From contig JACKHM010000002.1 in the NCBI GenBank assembly GCA_020638995.1, forward strand, positions 496,001 through 560,000: a stretch of 64,000 bases of DNA, in the 5' to 3' direction. The position numbers and the translations under genes were made by a program. Each line of letters begins with the position of its first letter. Position 1 is the stretch's first letter. Below the pieces are notes generated by a model. The model made no database searches, was not told the origin of the DNA, and was given only the letters and a program-made list of their open reading frames with translations. Of this stretch, positions 1 to 15,000 are shown piece by piece. Source of the stretch: Planctomycetaceae bacterium (GTDB lineage: Bacteria; Planctomycetota; Planctomycetia; Pirellulales; Pirellulaceae).

Positions 1-3000
1 ATTACGGTGATCGCCAACAAGCTGAATGCCGAGATCGCATCCACTTCGCTCGCATCGGTAAATCTAGTTGCGAGTAGCAGCGCAGCAGCACAAGGACGTC
101 TGATCTTCACGGCCACGCTAAATGGGTTTGATATCACCCTGGAAGTGAAGGAGTTCCCAGACTTTACGTTCAGCGGACTGGCGGGAACACCGGCGATCGA
201 TTTGGATCAGAACGGTGTCGATGATCTGGTGATCACTGCCAACGCGGCAGATGGATTGGTGAATGGATTGGCGCCGGTTGCCGGTCGGATCTACACGATT
301 TACGGCCAGCGTACACTGCCGGTACCGGATGACGTTTATATTCTCGAAAACACGTCGGTGCCCGGATCGGGCAGCTTTGTGGTTGACCGAGGGACCGGAC
401 GGCCGTATCTGTTTGACGATGGCGGCGATCCGTTCTTCCTCGATCCATTGACGAAGGAGCGGTGGTTCAAGTTCACGACCCTGGGAGACGGCCAGGGTGG
501 CGATTCGATTCGGCTGAACGGTGATGTTTACGGCGACCTTCTCACCGAAGCAGCGGGTGTGATTGGCAGCCGCCAACAAGCGTTCGATCTGCGAACTTTG
601 GAGGCCGGCACCTACTACTTGCGCGTCTACTCCGAAGATCCGGAGATCACCAGCGTTCCGCTGGGCAACTTGTTCGATGATCCAGCGGGTGTTTCGCTGA
701 AACAAGCGATCCTCACGGATACGTTCCGCGCAAATCCCAGCGTTAGCGATCTGGGCATCGAAGAAGTGGTGGGCAGTGGCCCTGCTCAGGTCGGTATCAA
801 CAAGTCGGTTACGTTCAATTTCGCGAACACCGGCTGGCAGGGAGACAGTTTCGATCGAATCTCGAACGATGCCGTGACGGATCGCGGTAGCGGAATTCAA
901 ACCGTTGGCCAGCCGCTGGTCGACAGTGACATTCCCATTGAAGACGGCATCGGGTTGCCAGCAGACTCGCTCGTGACCTTCAATCTGGACGAAATACGCT
1001 CGGCGGGACATTACTCGGACGAGTTGCCGTTGAAGTTTGTCGCCGATCGCGTTGGTCTGAACGATGACGTACTCGGTAATTCAGACGCTGATGCCCGCAC
1101 CATCGTGTTGTTCAGCAATGACGACGGTGTCATTTCAGGTTACGTCGATGGCGTCGAAGTTGCGGTGGGCGAGAGTGGTGGTGAGTGGAGCTTTACCGGA
1201 GCGTTGCCAGCGACAAACACCAAGAAGGAAACGACGTTCACTTCGGAGCCAACATCGGCGATTACGATCGGAGAAGAGTTGGTTCCGGGACTTAGTCAGA
1301 CGGTGACATTAGACGCTGACGGTACGTTGTTGTTGGGTGCTGACGTGTCGATCTGGAATCGATATGGATCAGACAGCAACAGCATCGCCGCTCGTTTCAA
1401 AATCGATGGCAGTTACGTCGGTGACTGGGTGTACCTGGGAGTCGACGGTTACGGCAGTCAGGGGTACGCCTTGTGGGGTTCAATTCAAGTCGAGCAGATC
1501 GCTGAGTTGACCGCTGGCGCGCATACGATCGAGGTCTTCACCAAGAACACGGATCCGGAGTTTTACTTCTGGGGTGGGACAACGAAGTCGGAGATGCGGA
1601 TCGTCGAGTTCAACGCCCCCGTGAAAGCCACAACCGTGTCTGCCACCGTTTCCGGGGCCGTGCCTTATGCGACAGACGCTGCGATTGCAGCGCTGACTCA
1701 GAACATTAACATCGCTGGCACCGTGGATACTCCTGTTAGATTAAGTGCCGATGTGGCGGTGAAGAACACAGGCAGCACGTACAGCTACTGGATTGGCGCT
1801 CGCTTCAAGGTTGATGGAGTGTTCATCGGTGACTGGCGATTCACTGGGCTGGACGGAACGGATCAAGGCACGGCAGTGCTTGATACGATTCAAGTCACGG
1901 AAAACCTGGTGCTGACGCCAGGCCCCCACACCATCGAAGTGTTTACCCGTAACTATGACTCCGGCTTCTCGTTCTCGGATACAGATGCTCAGTCGGAACT
2001 TCGAATCATCGAGTTCACCCCAGTGGGCTCAGAACCCACGGCCGTCTTGAGCGAGGTTGTTTCTGCCCCGACCGGTTCGATTCCTTCCGGCGACCAACCC
2101 GTGCCTGGGCTCAGCCAAGTGATTAGCTTGACTGAATTCAAGCCCGTGCTGTTGAGTACCGACGTTTCGGTCTACAACACCGGCAGCAGCACGAGTTACT
2201 GGATTGGTACGCGCTTCAAGGTTGATGGGCAATTCGTAGGAGATTGGAGATTCATCGGGATTGACGGCACCGCTCAAGGTAGTGCGCTCTGGGAATCCGT
2301 CCAGGCAGAGGAACTTGTGGAACTCAGTCCAGGAGTTCATACCGTCGAAGTATACACACGCACGTATAACTCGAGTTTCTACTATTGGTCGGGAACGTCG
2401 CAATCAAAACTGCGAGCGATTGAACTGACGGCGTCGGCTGACGCTCCGCCGCTGTCGAACTATGACGTTCGGATTCCTGACAACGCGAAGTACATCACCT
2501 TGGCTGCCACCAGCATCGACGATGCTGACTTTGACCACACGGTTTTCTCGGGCGCCAGACTTGAGGTCGTGCTCGCCTCGCAAGCACCTACCTTGAGCTT
2601 CGACGCCGAGCTTGCGAACGACGAAACTCCTGAAATCTGGGAATCCGGCGCCGGTACTCATAACCTTGCATTTGGTACTAGTTTTGGAACGGACGATACA
2701 AGCGCCTTCTATCTCGACACCAATATCAAGAGTCGTCGCGGCGTAACCCAGGCTTACTCGTTCAACGGAATTGGAGAAGTAAGCACCACAACGCTGCAGA
2801 ACTTGCCCGGTAATCCCTCGGACAATTCCGCGTCGTGGGAGATTTTGTTCCGCCCGGATGACTTCACCGGTAAGGAAGTGCTTTTCGAGACGGGCGGTAC
2901 CGGTGACGGTATGTCGTTGAATATCGAAGAAGTGCTTCAAGGTGGGCAGGCGGTTGGTTTCAGAGTGTTGTTCGCGATTCAAGATTCCTCGGCACAACAC

Positions 3001-6000
3001 TACGAACTTCGATCGCCGGTTCTGACGGATACAACTGATTTCACACGAGCCGTTGCCGTTTATGACAAGGAGGCATCTACCCTTCAGCTCTACATCAATG
3101 GCGAGGCGGTGGGCGCGCCTGTCGTCACTACGAACCTGTTCGACTGGGCCGGTGCGAATGCCACGACGGTTGGAGGCAAGGGAAGCGCTCACGGGGCTGG
3201 AACTGGACTCTCTGGTTTCGGTAAGTTCAAGGGCGATATCGCGAAGATTCAGTTCTACGAGCGGGCCCTCGCGTATGATGATCCGAAATCGGCATTCACA
3301 ATCGACTTCAAGGCTCCGGCCCGCGGAGCGACCCACGAAACCAGCACCTTGCCCGATCGCGATTTGATCCTCGGCGGCGATGGCGACGATCTGCTGGTGG
3401 GTAACAACGATTGGGACTTCCTTCTTGGGCAAAGCGGTGCTGACCAGTTCTTTGGCGAGCCAAGCGAGATTCGCGATCTGAGTATCGGTGATGTTCAGAC
3501 GATTGGAACTGTCGAGGCCGGCGAGACACTGGCGAACGATTTCCTTGAGCCGCTGGACCCATTCCTGCGTGGTGGGTCAGAGACCTTGTTCTACGACCAC
3601 TTCCTGCCTTCGTCACCGACGCCTTTCAAAATCGCAAACTGGGCATCCACCGGCGGCGCGGTCATTAACCGAGGAGCCAGCAATGTTGCGCGAGGTCAGG
3701 GTTACTCCGCACAATTGAATGCAACCGATGTGCTCACTTCGGTTGTCATCGATCTGTCAGAGCAATCGACGGCGAGTTTGGAGTACCGCTATCAACGCGG
3801 CGCCGGTTCTTTCTCGCCGGAGACGGGAGACAATCTCTATATCGAGTACCTCGACAGCCTAGGCGCTTGGCAGCCGCTTGACGTTCACTTTGGTGAAACC
3901 GGCAATGATGACGATATGCAGTGGTTTGCTTTCAACACCATTGATCTTCCCGATGATGCCTTGCACGAGGACTTCCAATTCCGGTTTAAGGCCTTGGGCG
4001 ATTCGTCGGATGTTTGGTACGTCGACACCGTTAGGTTGGTCGGCAACTCGGGCAACTTCAACGACCCCGGTCTTGCATCTGCGATTGGAGCAGCGCTCGA
4101 CTATCAGATATACGAAGAAGGCACCTCCCGCCGGTCGTTAGCATTCCGCGACGACGTCGTTCGATTGCCGAACGACATTATCAATGGGGCCACGAATCTG
4201 ACGACTACGTTCTGGTTGAATATGGAACCCGAAAGCTTTAACCGGATTGCTGCGATTCTTTCGGGTGCAAACAATCCCTACGCCAACGAGTTCCTTCTGG
4301 AAATGGTCTTTGGTCGTGAGCTAAGGTTCACTAACGCCGGTGCAAGCGGTACATTCGTTCAGACATTTACGCTCCCCGCTTCGGTGAATCCCAACGAATG
4401 GCATCACTATGCACTCGTCCGTAATGCGGCGACCTCAATGGTCGAAGTGTATATCGACGGCCAGTCAATAGGCGCGAAGGCGCATTCCAACGTAGCTTAC
4501 GTGATCGATCCAGGTGGTTTTGTCGTCGGCCAAGAGCAGGATACCGTTGGCGGTAACTTCGATCCTAACCAGTCGCTCTACGGAAAACTCGACGAACTGA
4601 CCTTCTGGAACAAGCCGCTATCGACTGCCGAAGTCACGGACGTCATGGAGGAATCGTTCGCTGTTACCGATGCGAATCTGATCGCGTATTATCCTTTCGA
4701 TGAAGGTGCGGGTTTCGAGGGCGACGATCGCCGTGGATCGACTCAGGCCGACCTTGGCAACCCCGTGTTCCAAACTGTCTACAGGACCAAGTGGAGTTAC
4801 GAAAGTTTCAGTTTCGGCTTCTTCGGTACACTGAAGCTCCCGGTTTTAAAGAAGGTCGCAGAGCAGGTGCAAACGGATCTGCTCCAGACGCCAACTTGGT
4901 CGCGCGACACCGCGCAAACGACGATACAGGTGTCCGGCGACTTCCGAGCGACTGAGGTCGGCGCATTGACACGGCTCGACGCGAGCAATCGTGGAATCAC
5001 GAAGCTGGAAGGTATCGAGCACCTTGTGAATCTCGCAGAACTCGATTTATCCGGTAACGATATCGACAACAACGAGTTAACGAAGCTCTTGCCGCGACGT
5101 ATCACGAATGGAACGCTCGCCGGCGAGTTTGTCGGCACGCCTTATCTGAATGCTTTGGATTTGCGAAACAACGACCGTATTACAGACATCTCGGCGTTAG
5201 CAGGCCTGCCATCGCTCACCGAATTGCATCTCGAAGGAACGGGCGTCGATCCGTTCGATCCGGAGACTTTGTTGACGATTGCGGGTCTGAAGAACCTTCA
5301 GATACTCACGTTGCCTGTTGCTGAAATCGAGAAGCAGAATGTTGTCTTCGCTGAAGGAAGCAATGTAAGTCTCACGACATCCGTCAGCAGTACGTGGCAG
5401 GTGCTCGATACGAACTCGCAAGTCGTCGCCAGCGGATCTGGCACGACGATCTCCTTCGTTGCTCCGGACGACGGTGCCTTGATTGTGCAGAGAATGGCGG
5501 GAGTCGGAGTCTATGAAAACTGGTTCCCGGTCATCATCCACAATGTCGCCCCCACGTTTTTCAATGTCCCCGATCTCGATTCCGCCAACGGCGGAACGGG
5601 GATTAACGAAGGGCAAACGCTCTCGCTTTCTCCGCCTGACGCGAACGGCAACATCGACATCAACGTCGATGGCCAAAGCATTGGACAAATTCAAATTACG
5701 GAGCCAGGATCGGCAGATGTGCCCGACCTGGTGACCAATGTAACGCTGACCGATGCGGTTGGTGCTGTCACGACACTGACACAGAATGCAGTCGTCTTCA
5801 ACGATGATTTGCTCTCGCTTGATCGTAAGATTTTGGATGGCGCTGGCAGTTTCACGGCAGCATTCTGGTTCAAGTCGTCGCAATCCTCCGGTGTGCAAAC
5901 CGTCCTGAGCGGCGTCAACGCCGGACATCTAGACGAGATGAAGATCACGATCGTGGACGACGATACGGTTCGGTTCACCGTCCAAGGCCTGACGCAAAGT

Positions 6001-9000
6001 TGGACCGTTTCGTCCATCGCAGATGGCGTATACCACCATTTTGCACTTGTTAGATCTTTGGGAGACAACTCGGTTGAATTGTTCGTGGATGGTGTTTCTC
6101 AAGGCGCTCAGGTTCTAACGAACGCGACCACCGGATTGATGATTGATGCAGGTGGCTTGATCGTTGGACAGAGTCAGGGTGCGGTGGGTAGTGCCTTTGA
6201 TTCAAGCGAGGCGCTCCATGGGACATTAGACGAGTTGGCGATCTGGAGCCGTGCTCTAACGGCTACGGCTGTCAAGGAAGTTCGTAGCGGTACGATTGAT
6301 GCCACGGATGCCGGTCTCGTCATGTGGCTGCCGTTCAATGAAGGCGCTGGTGACGTCGTCCAGGACCGAAGTGCGCGAAGTCGCGATGTTGTCTTGGATG
6401 TGAGCAAGCTGGGTCGGTTCATCAAGATCACTAATAACGGTGGTAGCAGCCGTAAACTTCATATTGGCGAGTTGGAAGTATTCGCACCTGGAGTCACTCC
6501 CGTTGGTGGGCTGGATAGCATTCACGACTTGGCACTGACATCACGAGGCGCCAGCTTCGAGAGCCAAGTGGGTAGCGTCGCGTTCGGTGCGGCGACCGAC
6601 CTGCTGAGCGGTAGTCTGCCCACGGATGATAGCAGCACCTTCACGCTGAATGACGGTATTGGCAACGAGATCATCATCGATCTTGGACAGACACGCGACA
6701 TTAGCCGAATCCGTCTGTGGCAACGTGGTGATGGCGCCGGACTTGATCGCCTCAGCAACTTTACGGTTTCGATTTCGGCCGATGACGGCGGATCGCCCGG
6801 CGCAGTCGTAACGACCGAGGTGTATGCCGATGAAGTGCCAGCTACCTCGTTTGCGGAAGCTAGTAAGACGCCAGCCTGGACAACCGATACGGCGTCGGTG
6901 CATGGCGCGCTGGCCTTTAACGATAGCTACCTCGAGATTCCCAATGCGGTTTTGGATCAGGCCGGAGATTTGACGATTGCGTTCTGGCTACAGACGGCGT
7001 CAAATGCACAACAGACATTGATCAGTGGCGCCCATACCGACACGGATGCGAACCAATTCGTCTTGCAGCTTCTCAACTCGACAACGATTCAATTGTTGCG
7101 AGATAGTAACGAAACGAAGAGTTGGTCCGTCCCGTCGGGAATCGATCTAGGCGACAACACGTTCCACCACATCGCACTAACTCGAACTCTTTCGACAGAC
7201 GTCGTCGAAGTGTTTGTTGATGGTATATCGACCGGTACGGCGACTTTTTCTGCTACTGGTCTCCTCGATATTGATCGACTGTTTGTCGGCCAAGACCAGG
7301 ACAGCGTGGGCGGTGGGTTCGATTCCGCCGAATCTCTAAATGGCTCGATAGCAAATCTAGCTGTCTGGCAACGTGTCCTGGCTCCGGGCGAACTTCAATC
7401 TGTTCGTGCTGGCATTATCGATGAGTCGGATCTTACGCTTAGCCTCTCGTTGCGGTTCGACGAAGGTAGCGGCACGGTTTTGCGAGATCGCAGTGAAAGT
7501 GGAAATAATGTCACGCGAATTTCGACGCCGATCGATGGTCGATCCGCCCCCGCATGGAGCGACGCGACGCTGCCGAACCAAGCTCCGCAGGTGGTACTGC
7601 CGGACGAGGCTGTGTACTTCCTCACAATCACCACGACGGATGGTGATGGCGGATTCGCAGAATCGCAGCGGCGCTTCACCGTCAACAACGTCACGCCCAC
7701 GGCAAGAATCGTGTCGCTGGACGGATTAGATCGTGACTACTCGATCGTGCTGGACGGTGTCGATGACTCGATCATTACTTCTCTGTTCGTTGACCAAAGA
7801 CCAGGAACGGCGGGTGTTACGTTTGCAAGCTGGGTTGCTCCAATTAACGGTATCGAGGCGAGCGAAGTCCTGTTCCACACCGATAACGGCGGAAGCGATT
7901 GGGGATTGTATCACAACGATAATACTTGGTGGGTGAAGAACGGCATTGCTGCAATCGATACCGGGGTGCCTGTCGAGTTTGGTCAGTGGCAACATGTCGC
8001 AGTGACGCTGGGCGCTAGTGGTGTCACCTTCTACAAAAATGGCGTCGCGGCGTTCAATTCCACGTCGATCGGTTTTGACAGCTCTTCTGGGGAATTGATA
8101 ATCGGTTCGGATGGAGCTACGAATTTCTTTGCAGGCCACGTCGACGAAGTCCGCGTGTTCAATCGCGCCCTACCATCAGAAGAGATTCTGCACCAGTTAG
8201 AGGGTCTGCCGATTGAGATAGGCACATTGAACTTGGCGATGTACCTACCGATCGTTGAAGGCTTCGGTACGACAACTGCCGATGCCTCCCCTGGTTCGCA
8301 TGACGGCACGCTTGTCGGCAAGCCCACTTGGTCGACGTCAGGCCAGACTGCGATTGTTGCCGACCTTGGCGAACTCCTCTCCTTCGATGGGGCGACTTCT
8401 TCTGACCCGGGTTTAAATGACAAACTACTCTTTGCTTGGGAGGTCACGGACAATAATGGCCAAGTAATCGCGTCTTCGCTCGAAACTGATTTTAATTTCA
8501 CTCCACTTTATTCCGGATCGTACGTCGTCTCGCTGGTAATCACCGACTCGGACGGCGCGGTTAGCGTACCCGAAACCATCAGGCTAGGGATCAAACCGAT
8601 TGTCGTCGAGATTATTGCGAGCACGGATTCAAATCCGCCATCATTGCCAGGGGCGGGGTCTTTTTCGGTCGATCCGCTTGATGCTGGCGGTCCCGTGGTC
8701 GGCGAGGCGATCTCCTTTGATGCAACGATTAGTAAGCTCGCTCCACTTGCGCCATTGCGCGGCCAACCTGCTTCGGTTCGGCGAGAGTACTATTGGACGG
8801 TTTCGAACGATGCGGTTGTGGTCGATAGCGCAAGCACCGTTACTCCACCCATCGTGCATCGTTTGTTCGCTGTTCCCAGCGACGGGACGGACATGCTGGT
8901 TGAGCTGAATCCAGTCACGGGCGCTGAATTGAATCGCTTCCCCGCTCCCGAACCGAACGGCGCGGGTGCGATCGGTTTGGCCTTTGACGGTAAGAACCTG

Positions 9001-12000
9001 TGGTATCTCAACGGTCAAGGGACCGACACGCTTTACCAACTTGATCCAAAGACGGGGGCAGTAATCGACGCCGATGTAATCACTGCCGGTTCAGGTAACT
9101 ACGACGGTCTGGGATATCTCGATCAGCGAATCTACATCCTCGACTCGACGCAAAATGATATCTTTGCGTTCAATCCTATTTCTGACCTCATCACGAAGAG
9201 GATTGACGTGGATGCGACCAATCCTGGTGTATCGCTCGTCGGGGGACTTTCGGGCATCACCGGTCCAGATGCACTGATTGCCACAGGCGCCGATGGCGCT
9301 GGCAACAATGTCTTTGAGATCAATCCCACGTCAGCTGCGATAACACGGCGCTTCAATGTGGCGTCAGTCGATCATGGCACCGCCGTACTTGCCGGGGAGA
9401 TTTATGTTGGTTTGAGTTCCGATGATGTTGCCATCTATGGGCGGTCTGGCGTCCAGCGTCGGATCATACATCTTCCGTACGACGTTGCTGCGCTCGGCGG
9501 AGATGACCTCAGCAATCAGCAGAGTGAAACATTCCAATTCATCCCAACGTCTGTTGGCGACTACACCGTGACGTTGACCGTCACGGATGTCTTCGAAAGC
9601 GGCGGCGTTCTTACGGCGTTCGCACAAGGTAAGAGCCACGGCGGTGTCTTCACTTCAACTCAGACCTTTACAGCAACTCGAACGATTACCGTAGGGGAAC
9701 CGCACGCTGTAACTTTGAGTGGTTCCACGGGACCGGCGAACGAAGGCGATGTAGTCAGCATTTCAGCCGGTGAACTCCCTGAAATTTCTAAGTTGGGAGG
9801 CTCGCGCGACTACCAATGGCAAGTCAATGGCCAAACGGTTGGTGTCCGTAGGGATGTACATGGCGGGGCGAGCTTAGTCGAAAGTGGACCTTTTACTTCG
9901 GCGAATGGCAAGCTCGGGTTGGCTGCAGACCTCACAGCTTCGATTGGGCAATCGCTCCACGCGAAGGGCGACGAGGATTTGCAGTTGGGCGACTTTGATT
10001 TCTCGTATTCGTTCTGGTTCAACCCTCGTAATGTCGGGGCCGGTACGGTATATCCGCTGACGAAGTTTGATTCGACGGGCGATCAAGAGATGAGGTTCCA
10101 GGTCGCCGCGAATGGCACGATCAGCTTCCTGGGCTATGATCCGTCTGGCAACGCCTATGCGGTAGACAGCACCGTGGTCGCGACATCGGACGAATGGCAC
10201 CATGCAATTATCTGGCACGACGCGACGGCGAACACGATTAATATTCAGATCAACAATGAAACGCCGGTAAGCGCCGCCATGGCGGCTACGGGCTTCAAAG
10301 TGGGAGCCACGGACCTTGTGCTCGGCGGGTACCTGAGCGACGGCATTTTGCCTCCGCAAGGCCGGTTTGATGGTTTGATCGACTCGCTGTCTTTCGCGAA
10401 CCGGGTTTGGGATGGCACAGAGCGCGACACACTCTACAACGATGGTGCAGGCTTGGATTATCCGTTCGGGAATACGCTTCCGCCGTCGTCCTTGTTGACG
10501 AATCTTGTGGCGCACTTCCGCCTTGACGAGTTCGATCCATCGGAGTTCGCTTTTGCGCCCGACAACGATGGCACGTACAGCATATCGGTCACGGTAACCG
10601 ACACCTTTGGTGGCAGTTCCTTCCAGCGAACTGCTCAGACCGCACCGCTGACGATTGGTAATGCTCCTCCGGTCCTCGATGTCAGCGGTGTAAGCGGCAT
10701 CGAAAACTCGCCGATTACGCTTACCGCGCTATACACCGATCCGGGTGCACCTGACACGCATACTTATACAATCTCTTGGGGCGACTCGACTGCTGACGCA
10801 ACTGGCAGCGCTACGGGTGGGTCGTTCGGTGCGATGCACACCTATCGACAGGATGGTCACTACAAGGCGACCGTCACGATCACCGATAACGCCGTGACAC
10901 CAGGGACAGCGACACAAACCGTCGATATCTTTATTAGTAACGCAAATCCCACAGCGGTCGACGATACAACGCTGACCGCGAACGAAGATACTGTGCAGAT
11001 CATTACGGCTGTCGAACTCGTCGGAAACGACAGCGATCCAGGACCGGATGATGTACTCTCGATTGGTCGTGTCGATGCGACTTCCTCGAAGGGCGCTTCG
11101 GTGGTGCTCAATAGTAACGGCACGGTCAGCTATGACCCAACTGGTTCGGCCATCCTAAATGCATTACGTGTTGGTGCATCGACAGTGGACTCGTTCGAGT
11201 ATGTGGTCTCGGACGGTAACGGGGGTGAAGCGACGGCGACAGTTCAGATCACGGTTTCAGGCCGCAACGATCAGCCGCAACCGTCGCCCGACATCAACGC
11301 GGTGACCGAAGACGGCGATCCAAATCCGATCTCCGGCAATGTGTTAGTATCGAGCGATACCGATCCAGATACCAACGACCTGCTACGCGTCGCGTCGTTT
11401 GGCGGGCAAACAAATAGTGCGACTCCTGTCGTGGGCAACTTTGGGACACTTACTTGGGATGTGAATGGTGATTACTCCTATACGTTGGACAACGGCCTTG
11501 AGGTTGTTCAACGCTTGGCAGACGGACAATCTTTGACGGAGCAATTCACCTATGAAGTTCAAGATGATTCGGGAGCCGCGCTCGACATCGCTTCTTCCGT
11601 TCTCGTGATTACGATTCATGGAGCGAATGACGCGCCAACTCCAGCAGATGACACCCACACTACAACGGCTGATGCTGTCTTAGTGGTGGAAGCCAACAGT
11701 TTTGACGATGAGGTGCTGGCAGACGGACCGATTGCATACTGGCAGTTCGGTGAATCAGCCGGAAGTGTTGCCGTGAACGCACAATCGCCAACCACTCCGG
11801 ACGGGACTTTTGTCGGAGTTGTTGGACTGTCGCAGCCGAGTCTAGTTCCCAATAGTGTCGATTCGGCACTTCGCCTGCAGGACAACAGCTTCGTTTCCAT
11901 TCCGGACGATGCTTTGATCAACACGTACACTGGCGACGTGTCACAGAAGACTTTTGAATTCTGGTTCAACGCAGATAACGTCGATACTCGCCAGGTGCTG

Positions 12001-15000
12001 TTTGCGGAAGGTGATTCGTCGAACGGCTTCAACGTCTATCTCGATGCCGGCGAATTGCACTTCGGAGCTTGGGATGCCGACGTGTACGGTCCGACGGTAA
12101 ATGCGTCGGTTAGTAAAAATGTTGCTTATCATGTCGTGGCGGTGTTTGACCAGCCGAACATGGCGCTCTATCTGAACGGAGCTGAGGTGGCTACGGCAAC
12201 GGCGAACTTTGCGGTTAGCTCGCACCCCGGAGCGGTCACCGCTGGCGCTTATGCCGGAAGCACTCGCTTCCACAACGGTGTCGAATCAAATGCCACTGGT
12301 GGATTCTTCACCGGCGTGATCGATGAACTAGCTCTCTACAATGGAGCGCTCTCTCCGGAACGCGTCGAAGCTCATTTCCGATCGGCAGGTCTGTTGGCAA
12401 ACGATACAGACATTGACAACGGCGACACACGTCAAATCTCAGCTGTACAAGGTGTTACCGGCGATGTCAGTCGTCAGATTACTCTGCCGTCAGGCGCTTT
12501 GTTGGAAGTTCATTCCGAAGGCAGCTACCGCTACGACCCCAATGGTCAATACATAGCTTTACCTTTCGGGGTATCGGCGACGGATACATTCGAATACACG
12601 GTCAGTGATCGTCTCGGAGCGACAGGAACGGCGACGGCGACCATTACGATCACCGGCGTCAACGATGCGCCGACAGAACTCACGCTCTCGAATAATCAAG
12701 TGGACGAAAACGTCTTGGGGGCAGTGATTGGTACGTTGACCGTTGCCGACCCCGACCTGGTCGATAGCCACAGCTTCAGCGTGTCCGGAGACTCGCGGTT
12801 TGAGGTTGTCGGCGGAATACTGAAGTTAAAGTCCGACCGAAGCTTAAACTTCGAAGGTGAACCGTCCGTCACCGTCACGGCGACGGTGACCGATGCCGGC
12901 GGACTAAGCCTGAGCCAGTCATTCGTTATCAGCGCTGAAGATGTAAATGAATCCCCAAGCATCGACAGCCTTGCCCTCGTTAACGCATTCGAGAATCAAA
13001 CGGTTGCAATTGACGTACAGTCCAGCGATCCAGACGGCGAGATGGAGAATGCCGGCCTGACGTACAGCCTAGTCGGGGGCGTAGACCGTGACCTATTCAC
13101 GATCGACGCGAACACTGGTGTTCTGCTCTTCAAAACCGCACCCGATTTTGAGAATCCGCAAGACGCAGATGTCGACAATGTTTACAACGTCGAAGTCAAG
13201 GTCGTCGATGCAGACGGATTGTTCGCAACTCGAGAGTTCCTAGTGTCCGTTGCGAACTTGAACGAAGAACCTTCAATTATCACTTCAGCGGTTGTTAACG
13301 CCTTTGAGAATCAGTTGATAGCTGTCGATGTCCAGTCAAGTGATCTCGATGGCGAGGTTGAAGGCAATGGCCTTACCTACAGTCTCACGGGCGGAATCGA
13401 CCAAGGTCTTTTCTCAATCGCCGCTGATACGGGTTTGCTGACGTTCAACACTACTCCTAACTTCGAGCTCCCACGCGACTCGGATGCGAACAATACCTAT
13501 CAGGTGCAAGTTACGGTGACCGACGACGATGGATTGACAGCTGTACAAGACCTTTCGGTCACGGTGGTCAATGTTAATGAGCAACCGAGCTTTACGAGTT
13601 CAGTCGCCTTTGAGGTTGTGGAAAACCGTCTAAGCGTGGGTGATGTTGAGGCAAGCGATGTTGACGGCGAAATGGAAAGCGGCGGGGGATTGACTTACAG
13701 CTTAAGCGGTGGCGTCGATCAGAGTCTGTTCACGATCGACGGCGATACCGGACTATTGTCGTTTGTAATCGCACCCGACGTTGAAATGCCACAAGACGCC
13801 GGCGGAGACAATGATTACAACGTGCAAGTCACTGTCACAGACGCAGGTGGTTTGACCGCGTCCCAGGATGTTGAGGTGACGGTTGTTGGTGAGAATGAAC
13901 CGCCAACGATCACGACGTCCGCTGTTCTCAACGTAGGTGAAAATCAGACTGCCGTAGCCGATATCGACGCCGCCGATCCTGACGGGGAAATGGATTCAGG
14001 CGATGGCTTGACCTACGCTTTGACCGGCGGCATCGATCAGGGACGCTTCTTAATTGATGCGAATACAGGTTTACTGCGGTTTAAGGCGGCGCCAAACTTC
14101 GAGAGTCCGCAAGATACCGGGGAAGATAATGTTTATGACGTACAAGTGACCGTGACCGATGCAGCGGGACTTACCGGCACTCAGAATATTGCTGTAACCG
14201 TCACCAATGTTAATGAGGCCCCCAGCATCGTCAGCGGAGCATCGGCCTCTGTAGTGGAGAACCAAACGGCCACGATTGTCGTCCGATCTTTCGACACGGA
14301 TGGTGAAACAGATAACGGGGGCGGCCTCACATACAGCTTGGTGGGAGGATTCGACAGAGAGAGGTTCAACGTACAAGCGGATACGGGTGTCTTGACATTT
14401 GTTGTCGCACCCGATTTTGAGAACCCACAAGACGTGGGCCAAAACAACACGTATGACGTGCAGGTTGCTGTGACGGATGCCGGTGGTTTAACCGGAGTTC
14501 AGAATGTTGCTATCACAATTCTGAACGTCAACGAGCGTCCGACGATCACCAGCGCGACATCGGTGCTGGCTGCGGAAAATCAAAAAGTCGCGATTGATGT
14601 CCAGTCTAGCGACTTGGATGGTGAGACGGAAAATGGTGGCGGGCTGCACTACAGTCTGACGGGAGGCGCGGATCTCGCGAAATTCTCTATCAATGGAAGT
14701 ACGGGTGTTATCTCGTTTGTATCTGCGCCGGACTTCGAAACTCCGCAAGATGTTGGTGGTAACAATGTTTACGACGTACAAGTCACGGTGACTGACATCG
14801 GTGGCTTGGCGGATGTCCGAGACATCGCCGTAAGTGTGGTGAATGTGAACGAAACGCCGCAGATCACAACCCCTCGACTTCACACGGTACCAGAAAATCA
14901 GACCGCAATTGTGGATGTCCAATCGGTGGATTCAGACGGTGCCACTGAGGGCAACGGACTCACCTATAGCTTGACCGGTGGTGTCGATCAGGACTTCTTC

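Noticed and set aside
2404..3432. Long minus-strand open frame of 342 codons, and others like it under the giant gene (for example 18142-19206)
   Set aside because: They lie opposite a clearly coding frame, have no recognisable domain or signal, and those under the cadherin array are themselves periodic mirror images of the repeats.
3361..3470. RTX-toxin reading of the GGDGDD glycine-aspartate stretch
   Set aside because: Only one or two degenerate nonapeptides are present and no toxin, acyltransferase or type I secretion genes are seen. It is a calcium-binding patch in a surface protein.
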